From NCBI GenBank assembly GCA_028291055.1, contig JAQGIP010000033.1, positions 1 through 40,210 of the forward strand: a stretch of 40,210 bases of DNA, read 5' to 3'. Below the pieces are notes generated by a model, which saw nothing but the letters and a program-made list of their open reading frames with translations, was not told where the DNA came from and did not search any database. Positions 8,224 to 17,157 of the stretch are shown piece after piece. Position numbers and translations under genes: made by a program. How positions within the stretch are numbered: the first letter of the stretch is position 1; every line of letters starts with the position of its first letter. This DNA is from Caulobacter sp. (GTDB taxonomy: Bacteria > Pseudomonadota > Alphaproteobacteria > Caulobacterales > Caulobacteraceae).

Positions 8224-9290
8224 GCTCTGCGGCTGACCGCGAAGTCGGCGAGGGCTTCCAGCGCGGTGCGCCATTCGCTGGCCGGGAAGGCGTCCAGCAC
8301 CCGCTTGGCGCGGTCGGCATAGTCGGCGGCCAGGTCCAGGGTGGCCTCCAGGGCGCCCGAACCAACCACCAGTTCGCGGGCGCGGCGGAAGTCGGTGTCG
8401 GTCTGCTCGCGCTGGCCGATAACCCGTTCCCAGAAGTCGGCCTCGCGCGGCGTGCGGTTGATGGCCAGCAACAGCGGCAGGGTGGCCTTGCCTTCGCGGA
8501 AGTCGTCGCCGGCGTTCTTGCCCAGGGTCTCGGTGGCGCCGCCGTAGTCGAGGGCGTCGTCCGCCAGCTGGAAGGCCAGGCCCAGGTTCAGGCCATAGGC
8601 GCGCAGGGCGTCCGAACGCGCCTGATCCGCGCCGGCCGACACCGCGCCGGCTTCGGCGGCGGCGGCGAACAGCTCAGCCGTCTTGGCGGCGATGATCTCC
8701 AGATAGACTTCCTGGCCCAGGTTCAGGTCCTGGGAGCGGGTCAGCTGCATGACCTCGCCCTCGGCGATCACGCGCGAGGCGCGGGCCAGGATCTCCAGGG
8801 CCTGCATCGATTCCGTCTCGACCATCAGCTCGAAGGCGCGGGCGAACAGGAAGTCGCCGACCAGGACCGACGATGGCGCTCCCCAGATCAGGTGGGCCGC
8901 CACCTTGCCCCGGCGCAGCTGGCTGCCGTCGACCACGTCGTCGTGCAGAAGCGTGGCGGTGTGGATGAACTCCACGGCGGCGGCGAGCTTGAGGAAGGCG
9001 TCATTCTCGGAACCGGCCAGCCGCGCGGCGGCCACGGCCAGCAACGGGCGCAGGCGCTTGCCGCCTGCCGCGATCAGGTGCTCGGCCAGGGCGGGGATGA
9101 CCGCCACCGGGCTTTGCATCCGCGCGACAATCAGGGCATCGACCTTCGCCATATCCGGGCCGGCCAGCCGAACGAGACGTTCGACGGACCCTTCCGGTCG
9201 GGCGACGGCCGCTTTGGCTGCGTCCAAGACTGCGCGCTCCTTCACCTTGGCGACAATGGTGGCGGGATAGGGCAGGGTCAAGGCGGGCAC
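8220..9290 (-). CDS. Long-chain polyprenyl diphosphate synthase (octa-/decaprenyl type)
   Basis: A 356-residue trans-prenyltransferase that extends farnesyl diphosphate with isopentenyl units to make the ubiquinone side chain. Seen motifs: GGKRLRP (76-82), first aspartate-rich motif DDVVD (117-121, in TLLHDDVVDGS), RRGK shortly after, and second aspartate-rich motif DDALD (244-248). The small residues before the first DDxxD and the overall length fit IspB/DdsA. Caulobacterales make Q-10, so a decaprenyl product is likely but inferred. Translation may start at the ATG at 9290 or at an internal codon, since homology is strongest from about residue 45. The divergent methyltransferase gene starts only 20 bp away. 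Confidence 0.92.
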   Translation of the reverse strand: MPALTLPYPATIVAKVKERAVLDAAKAAVARPEGSVERLVRLAGPDMAKVDALIVARMQSPVAVIPALAEHLIAAGGKRLRPLLAVAAARLAGSENDAFLKLAAAVEFIHTATLLHDDVVDGSQLRRGKVAAHLIWGAPSSVLVGDFLFARAFELMVETESMQALEILARASRVIAEGEVMQLTRSQDLNLGQEVYLEIIAAKTAELFAAAAEAGAVSAGADQARSDALRAYGLNLGLAFQLADDALDYGGATETLGKNAGDDFREGKATLPLLLAINRTPREADFWERVIGQREQTDTDFRRARELVVGSGALEATLDLAADYADRAKRVLDAFPASEWRTALEALADFAVSRRA

Positions 9291-9310
9291 AAGGGCGGAA
9301 ACCCCATCTC

Positions 9311-10048
9311 GTGGTTGTGACGGAAGATAAGGTGCTGGGCGGGCGCGTAAGCCTCACCCAACCGGCGAAGGGATACCGCGCCGGCATGGACGCCGCGCTG
9401 CTCGCGGCCGCCTGCGATGCGGCGCCCGGCGCGCGGGTGATCGAGGCCGGTTGCGGTGTCGGCGGGGCGTTGCTGGCGGCGGCCTTCCGGCGGCCTGGCA
9501 CGGCCTTCACCGGTATCGAGCGGGATGGGGAGGCCGTGCGCCTGGCGACGGCCAATGCCGCCGCCAACGGCGTTGCGGAGCGGGTGCAGGTGGTGAATGG
9601 CGATGTGGAGGCGGGCTTCCGGGCGCTGGGCCTGCCGGTGTTCGACGCGGCCTTTTCCAACCCCCCTTTCTTCGACGACCCGAACGAACTGCGCGCGCCG
9701 CATCCGGCCAAGACCGGCGCCTGGATGGCCGACGGCGGTCTGGCGGCCTGGACCGGCTTCCTGCTGAAGGCGGTGCGCGAGGGCGGGACCATCACCGTCA
9801 TCCACCGCGCCGACCGGCTGGCGGACCTGTTGGCCCAGTTGGGCAAGACGGCGGGCAGCTTCCGCATCCGCCCGATCCAGCCCTTCGCCGACACCCCGGC
9901 CAAGCGGGTGCTGGTACGGGCCGTCAAGACCGGCAAGGCCCCGCTGGTGCTGTTGCCGCCCCTGGTGCTGCACGACCGCGAGGGCGGCAAGCACACGGCC
10001 GAGGTGGAAGCCATCCTGCGTGGCGAACGGAGTCTGACGTGGGAATAG
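9311..10048 (+). CDS. TrmN6-like N6-adenine methyltransferase
   Basis: A 245-residue class I SAM-dependent methyltransferase. The SAM loop is VIEAGCGVGGALLAAA, the acidic ribose-binding residue is in FTGIERDGEAV, and the amino-methyltransferase motif is SNPPFF. The opening (LGGRVSLTQPAKGYRAGMDA) is characteristic of tRNA1(Val) A37 N6-methyltransferase (TrmN6/YfiC) relatives. It may therefore modify tRNA, but RNA or other substrates remain possible. Two GTG codons (9311 and 9317) could be the start; neither has a strong ribosome site. The stop lies just before the start of the next small gene, suggesting co-transcription. Confidence 0.85.
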   Translation: MVVTEDKVLGGRVSLTQPAKGYRAGMDAALLAAACDAAPGARVIEAGCGVGGALLAAAFRRPGTAFTGIERDGEAVRLATANAAANGVAERVQVVNGDVEAGFRALGLPVFDAAFSNPPFFDDPNELRAPHPAKTGAWMADGGLAAWTGFLLKAVREGGTITVIHRADRLADLLAQLGKTAGSFRIRPIQPFADTPAKRVLVRAVKTGKAPLVLLPPLVLHDREGGKHTAEVEAILRGERSLTWE

Positions 10049-10050
10049 CG

Positions 10051-10416
10051 ATGCGCCTGGTCGATGAAGAGGCGGCTCGATTTCTTGCCGGGCCAGACGG
10101 CCTGCTTGATGGCCGCTTGACCCGTCTCTGCTTCGAGGAGACGCCAGACGGGGATCGGATCGAGATGACCTTCGCGACCCTTCCGGAGCCGGGCGGCGCC
10201 ACCGTCCTCGTCACCCTGACAAAGGTCCGTGATTTTGACTTCAATGTCGTCGAGAACCGTGGGTACTACTACATCACCCACCTGAAATGTCTTTGGACGG
10301 CCGAAGGTCTCTATCTGTCCCTCGATCCATACGATGAGAGGCTGCCGCCGTCCGACGACGATGCGGCCGTGTTCCGCGCCGCCAGAATTGAGATCGAAGT
10401 TCAGTCAGCGTCGTAG
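10051..10416 (+). CDS. Hypothetical 121-residue protein
   Basis: I do not recognise this family. The protein (starts MRLVDEEAARFLAGPDGLLD) is acidic, has no signal peptide or membrane segment, and looks like a small alpha-beta domain (MTFATLPEPGGATVLVTLTK, then VVENRGYYYITHLKCLW). An in-frame GTG at 10039 would add four residues and overlap the methyltransferase gene; the ATG at 10051 begins 3 bp after that gene's stop. The 3' end overlaps the convergent deoxyribosyltransferase gene by 16 bp. Codon use includes less GC-rich choices than its neighbours, so it may have been acquired. Reality of the gene is supported by tight packing and an uninterrupted frame. Confidence 0.6.
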   Translation: MRLVDEEAARFLAGPDGLLDGRLTRLCFEETPDGDRIEMTFATLPEPGGATVLVTLTKVRDFDFNVVENRGYYYITHLKCLWTAEGLYLSLDPYDERLPPSDDDAAVFRAARIEIEVQSAS

Positions 10417-10964
10417 GCCTTCACGGCCTCAAGGCACATCTCCAGCCCGGCCAGCTCACCCAGCGGGTCCAGCGCCACGATCACGAACAGCCGCCGCGCC
10501 TCGGCCCAAAGCATGAAGCTTTCAGGCAGGCCGAGGTCCTCCACCAGGCAGCCATCAAGGTCGCGCAGCATGCCGTCGCCATCGGCGGCGAGGCCGATCT
10601 GGTCCTCCACACGGGCGCCATACTCGGCCTCGTGCTCGCCGGAAATGTTGAGGAAGGCGAACACCGGCTTGCCCAGCGCCGCCAGGAAGCCGGCCTCGAA
10701 GGCAGTCGCCGGATCGCAGGACGGTCCGCGCCAGGGGGTCAGGTTGACGATGCCGGCGTCGGCCGTGCGCAGCCGCGTCAGGCGCTCGGCGTAGAGGATG
10801 CGGGCGGTCAGCTCAGAGGGCTCGGCGCTCGGCGTCGGCAGGTCGGCGGCCAGCATGCTGTAGCCCGCCGCCTCGACGATCAGGCGTTGAGCCTCGCGAT
10901 GCGGCCCTGCCTGCGGAAACCACAGCTCCGGGCCGGCCAGGTAGAGGGAGGAAATTCGCCGCAT
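10401..10964 (-). CDS. Nucleoside 2-deoxyribosyltransferase family protein
   Basis: A protein of about 187 residues with the family's hallmark segments: SLYLAGPELWF near the N-terminus, then ADAGIVNLTPWRGPSCDPAT and FEAGFLAALGKPVFAF. These hold the nucleophilic Glu (in TAFEAGF) and the Asp that positions the base. The enzymes swap bases on 2'-deoxyribonucleosides in nucleotide salvage. The start chosen is the ATG at 10964, right before the conserved region; an ATG at 10997 would add 11 residues, but it lies on the edge of a palindromic repeat. The C-terminus overlaps the convergent hypothetical gene. Family is likely; physiological substrate unknown. Confidence 0.82.
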   Translation of the reverse strand: MRRISSLYLAGPELWFPQAGPHREAQRLIVEAAGYSMLAADLPTPSAEPSELTARILYAERLTRLRTADAGIVNLTPWRGPSCDPATAFEAGFLAALGKPVFAFLNISGEHEAEYGARVEDQIGLAADGDGMLRDLDGCLVEDLGLPESFMLWAEARRLFVIVALDPLGELAGLEMCLEAVKAYDAD

Positions 10965-10996
10965 CGTTGGATCATGAGGCGATTCCCGCGAGGCCA

Positions 10997-11208
10997 TCCT
11001 CCCCAGGCGAGCTTGCAGCGAGCCGGTTGGGGAGGTGCTCCGAAGGAGCGGAGGGGCTTACTGAGTTGGCGACTATTCACGTTGTGGCGGAACGACAATG
11101 CCGTCACCAACTCAGGCGCCAGAACACGCCCACCCTTTGACGCGGTAAGCCCCACCCCGGCTTCGCCGTACCTCCCCCGCCGGGTCGCTTGGGCGACCCT
11201 GGGGAGGA
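10997..11208. repeat. 212-bp imperfect palindromic element
   Basis: Arms of about 65 bp (10997-11061 and 11145-11208) are imperfect inverted copies. Both start or end with TCCTCCCCAGG or its complement, and both carry GGGGAGGT and GGGGCTTAC blocks. A second inner inverted pair (TGAGTTGGCGAC at 11062-11073 with GTCACCAACTCA at 11103-11114, 11 of 12 pairing) continues the structure. Thirty unpaired bases (11115-11144) sit on the right side only. It fills the whole gap between the deoxyribosyltransferase and ilvC genes. It resembles non-autonomous palindromic elements; no coding capacity is seen. Confidence 0.75.
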
Positions 11209-11219
11209 GGGCTGAGGCT

Positions 11220-12242
<1,023 letters not shown>

Positions 12243-12402
12243 TTATCTCCTGGGCAGGTCAATTACGCCGCACCCGCGCAACGGCGGTGCAGCAAAGGCC
12301 GGGCTACACAGCGGAAAATTGCGCGAAGGTCAAGGCGGGCAGCCGTGAAAGCGATGTGCCGGACGAAAGGTCACGTTTGCCGCCCCCGCGCGTTTCCTGC
12401 CC

Positions 12403-13326
12403 ATGAGCATCGAAAATCCCAAGACCGAATCCCCCATCGAAGCCACCGAGGATCGCCCGCTCCGCGTCCTGATCATCTCCGGCTCGGCGCGCCGCCAGCA
12501 CGGCTGCCCCGGCCTGGACAGCAAGGCCCGCCTGCTGATGCAGCGCATGGTGGCCGCCATCCCGGCCGGCTGGCAGGTCGACAGCGAGGACATCGGCAAC
12601 CAGCATGGCCAGCCCAAGATCCAGGGCTGCAACGGCTGCGTCTCCTCCTCGATGGCGCTCTGTGTATGGCCCTGCAACTGCTATGGGCCGGGCTCCACCT
12701 CCCAGCCCGACCTGATGTGGAACCTCGACCTCTATGGCCGGCTGGCGCGCGCCGACGCCTGGGCCTTTGTCGGGCCGACCTACTGGTATGGACCGACCAC
12801 CAACTTCAAGACCATGTTCGACCGGCTGGTCTGCATGGCCGGCGGCAATCCCCGCCCCGACCTGATCGACAAGAAGGACACCTTCAAGGCCCAGGCGCTG
12901 GAGCGTTCGGAGCTGTGGCCCGAACTGAACAAGAACCACCTGGAGGGCCGTAGCGCCGGCTTCTTCGTCTACTGCGACGGCGGCGGGCCGGATCTGGGCC
13001 CCGACGGGCGGCCCAAGATCCTCAAGCACAAGGACTGGTTCGATCCCAAGACCGAGCCCTACCAGGACGAGCGCCTGGCCTATCAGGGCCTGGTCTGGCA
13101 ATGCCGCTATAGCGGTATCGAGGTTCCCGACAACCTCTGGCAGGTGGCCGACAGCGGCGAAGGCGCGCCCTACGCGGACGATCAGGCCGACGATCTGGCC
13201 CGCGACCAGACCTTCCTGGAAAAGTTCGACGGCTGGGTCGGGGATTTCACCGCCCATGTGAAGACCAAGGGCGTCGTCGCCACCAACGACGATGAGAAGG
13301 GCGCGGTCAGCACCACCAACGTCTAG
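12403..13326 (+). CDS. Flavodoxin-fold NAD(P)H-dependent FMN reductase
   Basis: A 307-residue protein of the NADPH-dependent FMN reductase fold. The FMN phosphate loop is in VLIISGSARRQHGCPGLDSK, and the segment CNGCVSSSMALCVWPCNC follows. The isoalloxazine-contacting loop corresponds to VGPTYWYGPTTNFKTMFDRL. The Cys-rich stretch is typical of the multimeric flavodoxin/iron-sulfur-flavoprotein-like subset, and a metal site is possible but not shown. It is longer than most members, with an acidic C-terminal extension (about residues 255-307). Substrate (quinone, metal or other) is unknown. The gene stands alone, followed by a palindromic repeat. Confidence 0.8.
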   Translation: MSIENPKTESPIEATEDRPLRVLIISGSARRQHGCPGLDSKARLLMQRMVAAIPAGWQVDSEDIGNQHGQPKIQGCNGCVSSSMALCVWPCNCYGPGSTSQPDLMWNLDLYGRLARADAWAFVGPTYWYGPTTNFKTMFDRLVCMAGGNPRPDLIDKKDTFKAQALERSELWPELNKNHLEGRSAGFFVYCDGGGPDLGPDGRPKILKHKDWFDPKTEPYQDERLAYQGLVWQCRYSGIEVPDNLWQVADSGEGAPYADDQADDLARDQTFLEKFDGWVGDFTAHVKTKGVVATNDDEKGAVSTTNV

Positions 13327-13356
13327 CGCGGAGTCCATTTACTCAGGACACCCCCG

Positions 13357-13500
13357 CCCCGCTCTTCCCCGCGAAGGCGGGGATCCAAGCTGATGGTCGC
13401 GCGAGGAGCGGGCGAAGGGGCGGGGGGCGGCGTCCCAGGGAGGCGGCCGCATCAACCTTACAGGCCGCTTGGATCCCCGCCTGCGCGGGGAAGAGCGGGG
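13357..13500. repeat. Dispersed palindromic repeat, family A, copy 1
   Basis: Two 34-bp arms (13357-13390 and 13467-13500) are inverted copies with one mismatch. The arm contains CTTCCCCGCGAAGGCGGGG then ATCCAAGC. The 76-bp centre is GC-rich and not conserved in the other copies. Related copies lie at 20828-20970, 26014-26156 and 29491-29602. Confidence 0.85.
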
Positions 13501-13531
13501 GTTTGGGTCAGTGGACCAATCCGCAGGCGGC

Positions 13532-13561
13532 AAAAAGCCCCGGGACGGTGATCCCGGGGCT
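13532..13561 (-). terminator. Intrinsic terminator of the RcnB-like gene
   Basis: Read on the minus strand, AGCCCCGGGA pairs perfectly with TCCCGGGGCT (10 bp) around a 6-nt loop and is followed by TTTTTG. It lies about 22 bp after the stop codon. This is a textbook factor-independent terminator. Confidence 0.88.
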
Positions 13562-13583
13562 CGTCGCTTTGAGGCTTAAAGGC

Positions 13584-14489
13584 CTAGTAGAACAGGCCCT
13601 CGTAGACGCTGAGCACTTCGCCGCTCCAGACGTCCACCAGGATGGCGTCCTCACCGGAGCGCACCCATTCCGCGCCGATCGGGGGCTCGGGCAGGCCGTA
13701 CTCCCAGTAGTTCAAGTAGTAGTTGGAGCTGTACCAGCCGGACGGCAGATACTCGCCGAAGCTCCACTGATAGGCATACCAGCCGCTCGGGTAGCGCCAG
13801 TTGGAGCGGTAGCGGTGCTGGGCCTGATACGACTGGCGCCAGCGGCCGTTGTCGAACGAACTGCGGTTGTGGTCGCGCGAGCGCAGCTGGTGCTGGCCAC
13901 GGTCATAGCCGCCGCGCCCGCCGCCCTGGTTGCCGTTCCACTGGCCCCCACGGCCGCCTTGCTGGCCGTTCCATTGGTTGCCGCCGCGGCCGCCCTGCTG
14001 GCCTTGATAGCCACCACGGCCGCCCTGCTGCTGGCCTTGCTGGTAACCGCCTTGCTGGCCGTTGCCCTGGTATCCGCCGGCGCCGCCGCCACGGCCGCGA
14101 CCGCCATGGCCGCCCTGTTGGCCGCCATTCCACTGGCCGCCCTGCTGGCCGCCTTGCTGCTGTTGTTGCTGTTGCTGCTGCTGGCCTTGACCACCGCCGC
14201 CACCGCCGCCCTGGCCGCCATGCTGGCCGCCTTGCCACTGCTGGCCCTGGCCGGCCCGGCCATGTCCGCCGCCCCGGCCACCCTGGTTGCCTTGGGGTTG
14301 CTGCTGTTGCTGCTGTTGCTGAGCCGGAGGCGCGGCCTGCTGCTGTTGGGGCGGCGCCTGTTGTTGTTGCTGCTGTTGCTGTCCACCGCCCTGGTGTCCG
14401 CCGCCGTGATGGGGGTGATCATCGTCGGCAAGCGCCGCCGTTCCCGCCATCAGGCTCAGCGCCAGCGCCGCCGTCATCACCTTGATCAT
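13584..14489 (-). CDS. RcnB-like secreted protein with a long Gln/Gly-rich region
   Basis: A 301-residue exported protein. A signal peptide (MIKVMTAALALSLMAGTAALA) precedes DDDHPHHGGGH. About 170 residues of Gln/Gly-rich low complexity follow, with Q runs of 8-10 and repeats of the GGQQGG/GGRGG kind. The C-terminal 90 residues (RWRQSYQAQHRYRSNWRYPS, then YGLPEPPIGAEWVRSGEDAI) match RcnB/YohN family domains, periplasmic proteins linked to Ni/Co homeostasis. Metal relevance here is inference; the His-rich start could bind metal. GGAG before the ATG is the ribosome site, and an intrinsic terminator follows. The middle is likely disordered and prone to length change by slippage. Confidence 0.8.
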   Translation of the reverse strand: MIKVMTAALALSLMAGTAALADDDHPHHGGGHQGGGQQQQQQQQAPPQQQQAAPPAQQQQQQQQPQGNQGGRGGGHGRAGQGQQWQGGQHGGQGGGGGGGQGQQQQQQQQQQGGQQGGQWNGGQQGGHGGRGRGGGAGGYQGNGQQGGYQQGQQQGGRGGYQGQQGGRGGNQWNGQQGGRGGQWNGNQGGGRGGYDRGQHQLRSRDHNRSSFDNGRWRQSYQAQHRYRSNWRYPSGWYAYQWSFGEYLPSGWYSSNYYLNYWEYGLPEPPIGAEWVRSGEDAILVDVWSGEVLSVYEGLFY

Positions 14490-14529
14490 GTTCTGCTCCG
14501 AGAGGGCCGCAAGACCCGGTCCTTGTCCC

Positions 14530-14539
14530 TTGTTAACAA
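14530..14539. promoter_or_regulatory. 10-bp palindrome in the divergent RcnB-like/DUF924 gap
   Basis: TTGTTAACAA is a perfect palindrome in the 133-bp gap between two divergent genes. It contains GTTAAC, which resembles a CtrA half-site, but no second half-site at the right spacing was seen. The operator role is speculative. Confidence 0.3.
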
Positions 14540-14622
14540 TTTGGCGCCCGGCTCATGAACCGGACTTGAACGGAGAGCGCACGGTTGTCAGCTTGGCGCC
14601 GGATTCGCTGGAGACCCCCCAC

Positions 14623-15177
14623 ATGGCCGCCGTGCCCCACGACGTCATCGGCTTCTGGACCGCCGCCGGCCCGGCCAAATGGTTCGCCAAGAACGACGCC
14701 TTCGACGCCGCCATCCGCCTGAAGTTCGAGCCCGTCCACCACGCCGCCGCGCGGGGCCGCTATGACGCCTGGGAGGGGTCGGCTGACGGCGCCCTGGCCC
14801 TGCTGATCCTGCTGGACCAGTTCCCCCGCAACCTGTGGCGCGACTCCGCCCACGCCTTCGCCACCGATCCCCTGGCCCGGGCCATCGCGCGCCGCGCCGT
14901 GGCGGCGGGCCATGACAAGGCGAGCGAGCCCCTGCTGCGCCCCTTCTTCTACCTGCCTTTCGAGCACTCCGAATCCCTGGCCGACCAGGATGAGGGGGTG
15001 GCCCTCTGCCGGGCCCTGATGGCGGCGGAGGGCGACACGGAGACCCTCAAATATGCCGAGATCCACCACGACATCATCAAGCGCTTCGGCCGCTTCCCTC
15101 ACCGCAACCGCGCGCTGGGCCGCGTGACCACACCGGCCGAGCAGGAGTTCCTCGACGAAGGCGGCTTCGCCGGCTGA
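14623..15177 (+). CDS. DUF924 family protein
   Basis: A 184-residue all-helical protein of the DUF924 (TPR-like) family. Diagnostic segments: VIGFWTAAGPAKWFAKNDAF near the N-terminus, LLDQFPRNLWRDSAHAFATD in the middle, FFYLPFEHSESLADQDEGV, and IKRFGRFPHRNRALGR near the C-terminus. The family is widespread in bacteria but its function is not known. I place the start at the ATG at 14623, since the family begins close to it; an in-frame upstream extension lies across the divergent promoter. Its stop is 7 bp from the convergent TIR-TPR gene's stop. Confidence 0.88.
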   Translation: MAAVPHDVIGFWTAAGPAKWFAKNDAFDAAIRLKFEPVHHAAARGRYDAWEGSADGALALLILLDQFPRNLWRDSAHAFATDPLARAIARRAVAAGHDKASEPLLRPFFYLPFEHSESLADQDEGVALCRALMAAEGDTETLKYAEIHHDIIKRFGRFPHRNRALGRVTTPAEQEFLDEGGFAG

Positions 15178-15183
15178 GTCGCC

Positions 15184-17073
15184 TCAGGCCTTCAGGCCCA
15201 GTTTCGCCATCACCGCCTTGAAGCGCGGCTCGGCGCGGAGGGGATCGAGGAAGGGATCGACGAACACGTCCCCCAGACCCGCGTCGCGGAAGGTCCAGGC
15301 GGCCTCCAGTTCAATGAGCGCCAGAGCCGTGTCCTTCTGCTGGGCGCGGATTTGGGCGTATTGGTAGTGAGCCGCATCTCCGTTCTCAGCGAGCAGCCGC
15401 GCGAGGATGCGGTCGGAGGCGGCCCGGTCGCTCAGGCGCGCCTGGGCGACCGCCTCCCAGGTCAGCGCGAAGAGATCATCCTCGGGCAGGGCCTTACGTT
15501 CCGTCAGCGCCTCGCGCTCTCGCCCCAGCAGGATCAGCGCCTTTGCAGCGAGTTTGCGGGCGTCAGCTCGCTTGGGCGCCCGGACCGAGACCTGCCGTGC
15601 GAGCGCCAACGCCTCTTCATAGCGCCGGAGGATGAAAAGGATCGCGCCCTTCGCCATGTCGCCGGTGAGCGTGAGCGGATCGAGTTGGATGGCGCGCTCG
15701 ACATAGGGCTGCATCTCGGCGGCATGGCCCAGCAACCCCAGGCCGTTCGCGCAATTACGCAGAGTGGAGGAATTATTCGGACCCAGCTGCAACGCTCGCC
15801 GGAAGGCGCTCTCGGCGCCGGCCAGGTCTAGTCGCCCCTGCAGGATTAGGGCCATGAGGGTATGGCCGTCGGGCAGCGTCGGGGCCAGGGCGATAGCCTT
15901 TTTCGCGTAGCCCAGGGCTTCGAGGTAGCCGGCTTGGGTGGCCGCGAGGGTCGTCTCCCTGTCGGCTAAAATCAGCCTCATGGTGCCGCGCTGCGCCCAG
16001 GCCGATGCGTAGTTGGGGTCGAGGGCGGTCGCCTGCTCCAGGAGCTCAAGGGATGCGCGCGTGGAGCTGGCCGAGCTGTCCAGGCGATAGTTTTCGCGGC
16101 CCTTCACCGCCAACTGGTGCGCGGCTTCGTTGCGGGTGCCGCCGACATTGAGGTCATCCGGCGCAAGATGGACCCGCAGGGCCTCAGCGACGTTCATGGC
16201 GATGGCGGTCTGGATTTCCAGCACGTCGCCATCGGCGCGGTCGAAGGTCTGCGACCAGCGCTCGACCCCGTCCTGGCCGTTGATGAGTTGGGCGGAGACC
16301 CGGATCATATCGGGGGAACGGCGCACGCTGCCGGTGACGATGTTGGCGACGCCCAGCTTGGCGGCCGCGGCGCGGGCTTCGTCGTTGCGCACGGTCTCGG
16401 AGGAGGACCGACCGATCACCCGGAAGGCGGGGACCAGGGTCAGGGAGCTGCGCAGTTCCTCGGCCAGGCCGTCGGCGAAATAGGCCTGGGCCGGGTCGCC
16501 CGAGAGGTTGGCGAAGGGCAGCACCGCCAGGGTCTGGGCATCGGCCTTCTTCGGCCACAGAACGAAGGCCCCCGCGCCGGCCGCCGCCAGGGCCGCCGCG
16601 CCGCCCCCGGCCAGGATCAGACGGCGGTCGATCTTCGGGGGTGCGGGCGCCGCAGCCGCGACCGGAGCCGCCGCGCGGCCCTCGACCATGGCCCGGGCCG
16701 CTTCCAGCACCGCCTGATAGCGGGCGTCCTTGCGGCTGGATTTCCAGCCGTCGAGGGGCAGGGCCTGGATTTCACCGAAGCCCAGGGGCGGCTCGACGGG
16801 GTCTATGCGGACGGGAAGGTAGGCGCCGCGCCGCTGGGCCCGGGTCGCCTCGTCGCGCACGAAGCGGCCGCCGGCGCCGATGGAGGCCTGGCTCCAGACC
16901 ACGATGACGCAGGCGGCGGTCTCCAGATTACGCTCGATGGCGTCGCGCCAGTCGTCGCCGCCGCCGATGTGGGCGTCCCACCAGACGCTCAAGCCGTCCG
17001 CAATCAAGGCATCGACCAGCGGTTTGACCCGAGCGCGGTCCTCCGACTTGTAGGAGATGAACAGTTCAGCCAC
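15184..17073 (-). CDS. TIR domain - membrane segment - TolB/FlgO-like domain - TPR protein
   Basis: A 629-residue multidomain protein. Residues 1-125 form a TIR domain: AELFISYKSEDR, then SVWWDAHIGGGDDWRDAIE, and FVRDEATRAQ, where Glu75 matches the catalytic-Glu position of TIR NADases. A hydrophobic stretch near 152-172 is a likely membrane anchor. Residues 181-290 (TLAVLPFANLSGDPAQAYFA, then VTGSVRRSPDMIRVSAQLIN) match the TolB N-terminal/FlgO-like domain found in adenylate-cyclase-type proteins. TPR repeats follow (about 330-600). Similar architectures are common in alphaproteobacteria as presumed signalling proteins. Whether the TIR domain cleaves NAD or only mediates contacts is unknown. 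The gene is single, with no obvious partner. Confidence 0.85.
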   Translation of the reverse strand: MAELFISYKSEDRARVKPLVDALIADGLSVWWDAHIGGGDDWRDAIERNLETAACVIVVWSQASIGAGGRFVRDEATRAQRRGAYLPVRIDPVEPPLGFGEIQALPLDGWKSSRKDARYQAVLEAARAMVEGRAAAPVAAAAPAPPKIDRRLILAGGGAAALAAAGAGAFVLWPKKADAQTLAVLPFANLSGDPAQAYFADGLAEELRSSLTLVPAFRVIGRSSSETVRNDEARAAAAKLGVANIVTGSVRRSPDMIRVSAQLINGQDGVERWSQTFDRADGDVLEIQTAIAMNVAEALRVHLAPDDLNVGGTRNEAAHQLAVKGRENYRLDSSASSTRASLELLEQATALDPNYASAWAQRGTMRLILADRETTLAATQAGYLEALGYAKKAIALAPTLPDGHTLMALILQGRLDLAGAESAFRRALQLGPNNSSTLRNCANGLGLLGHAAEMQPYVERAIQLDPLTLTGDMAKGAILFILRRYEEALALARQVSVRAPKRADARKLAAKALILLGREREALTERKALPEDDLFALTWEAVAQARLSDRAASDRILARLLAENGDAAHYQYAQIRAQQKDTALALIELEAAWTFRDAGLGDVFVDPFLDPLRAEPRFKAVMAKLGLKA

Positions 17074-17157
17074 GCCACGCCACCCGAGCTAAAAACTAGC
17101 GCGACCATTGCCGGGAAAGGCGCGTGGCGCAACCTCGCCGCTAGATCTGCAAAAGCG

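Noticed and set aside
13503..14558. A long plus-strand open frame rich in Leu/Ala opposite the RcnB-like gene
   Set aside because: It is the antisense of the Gln/Gly codon repeats (CAG/CAA and GGC read as CTG/TTG and GCC). The minus strand has a signal peptide, a conserved domain and a terminator.
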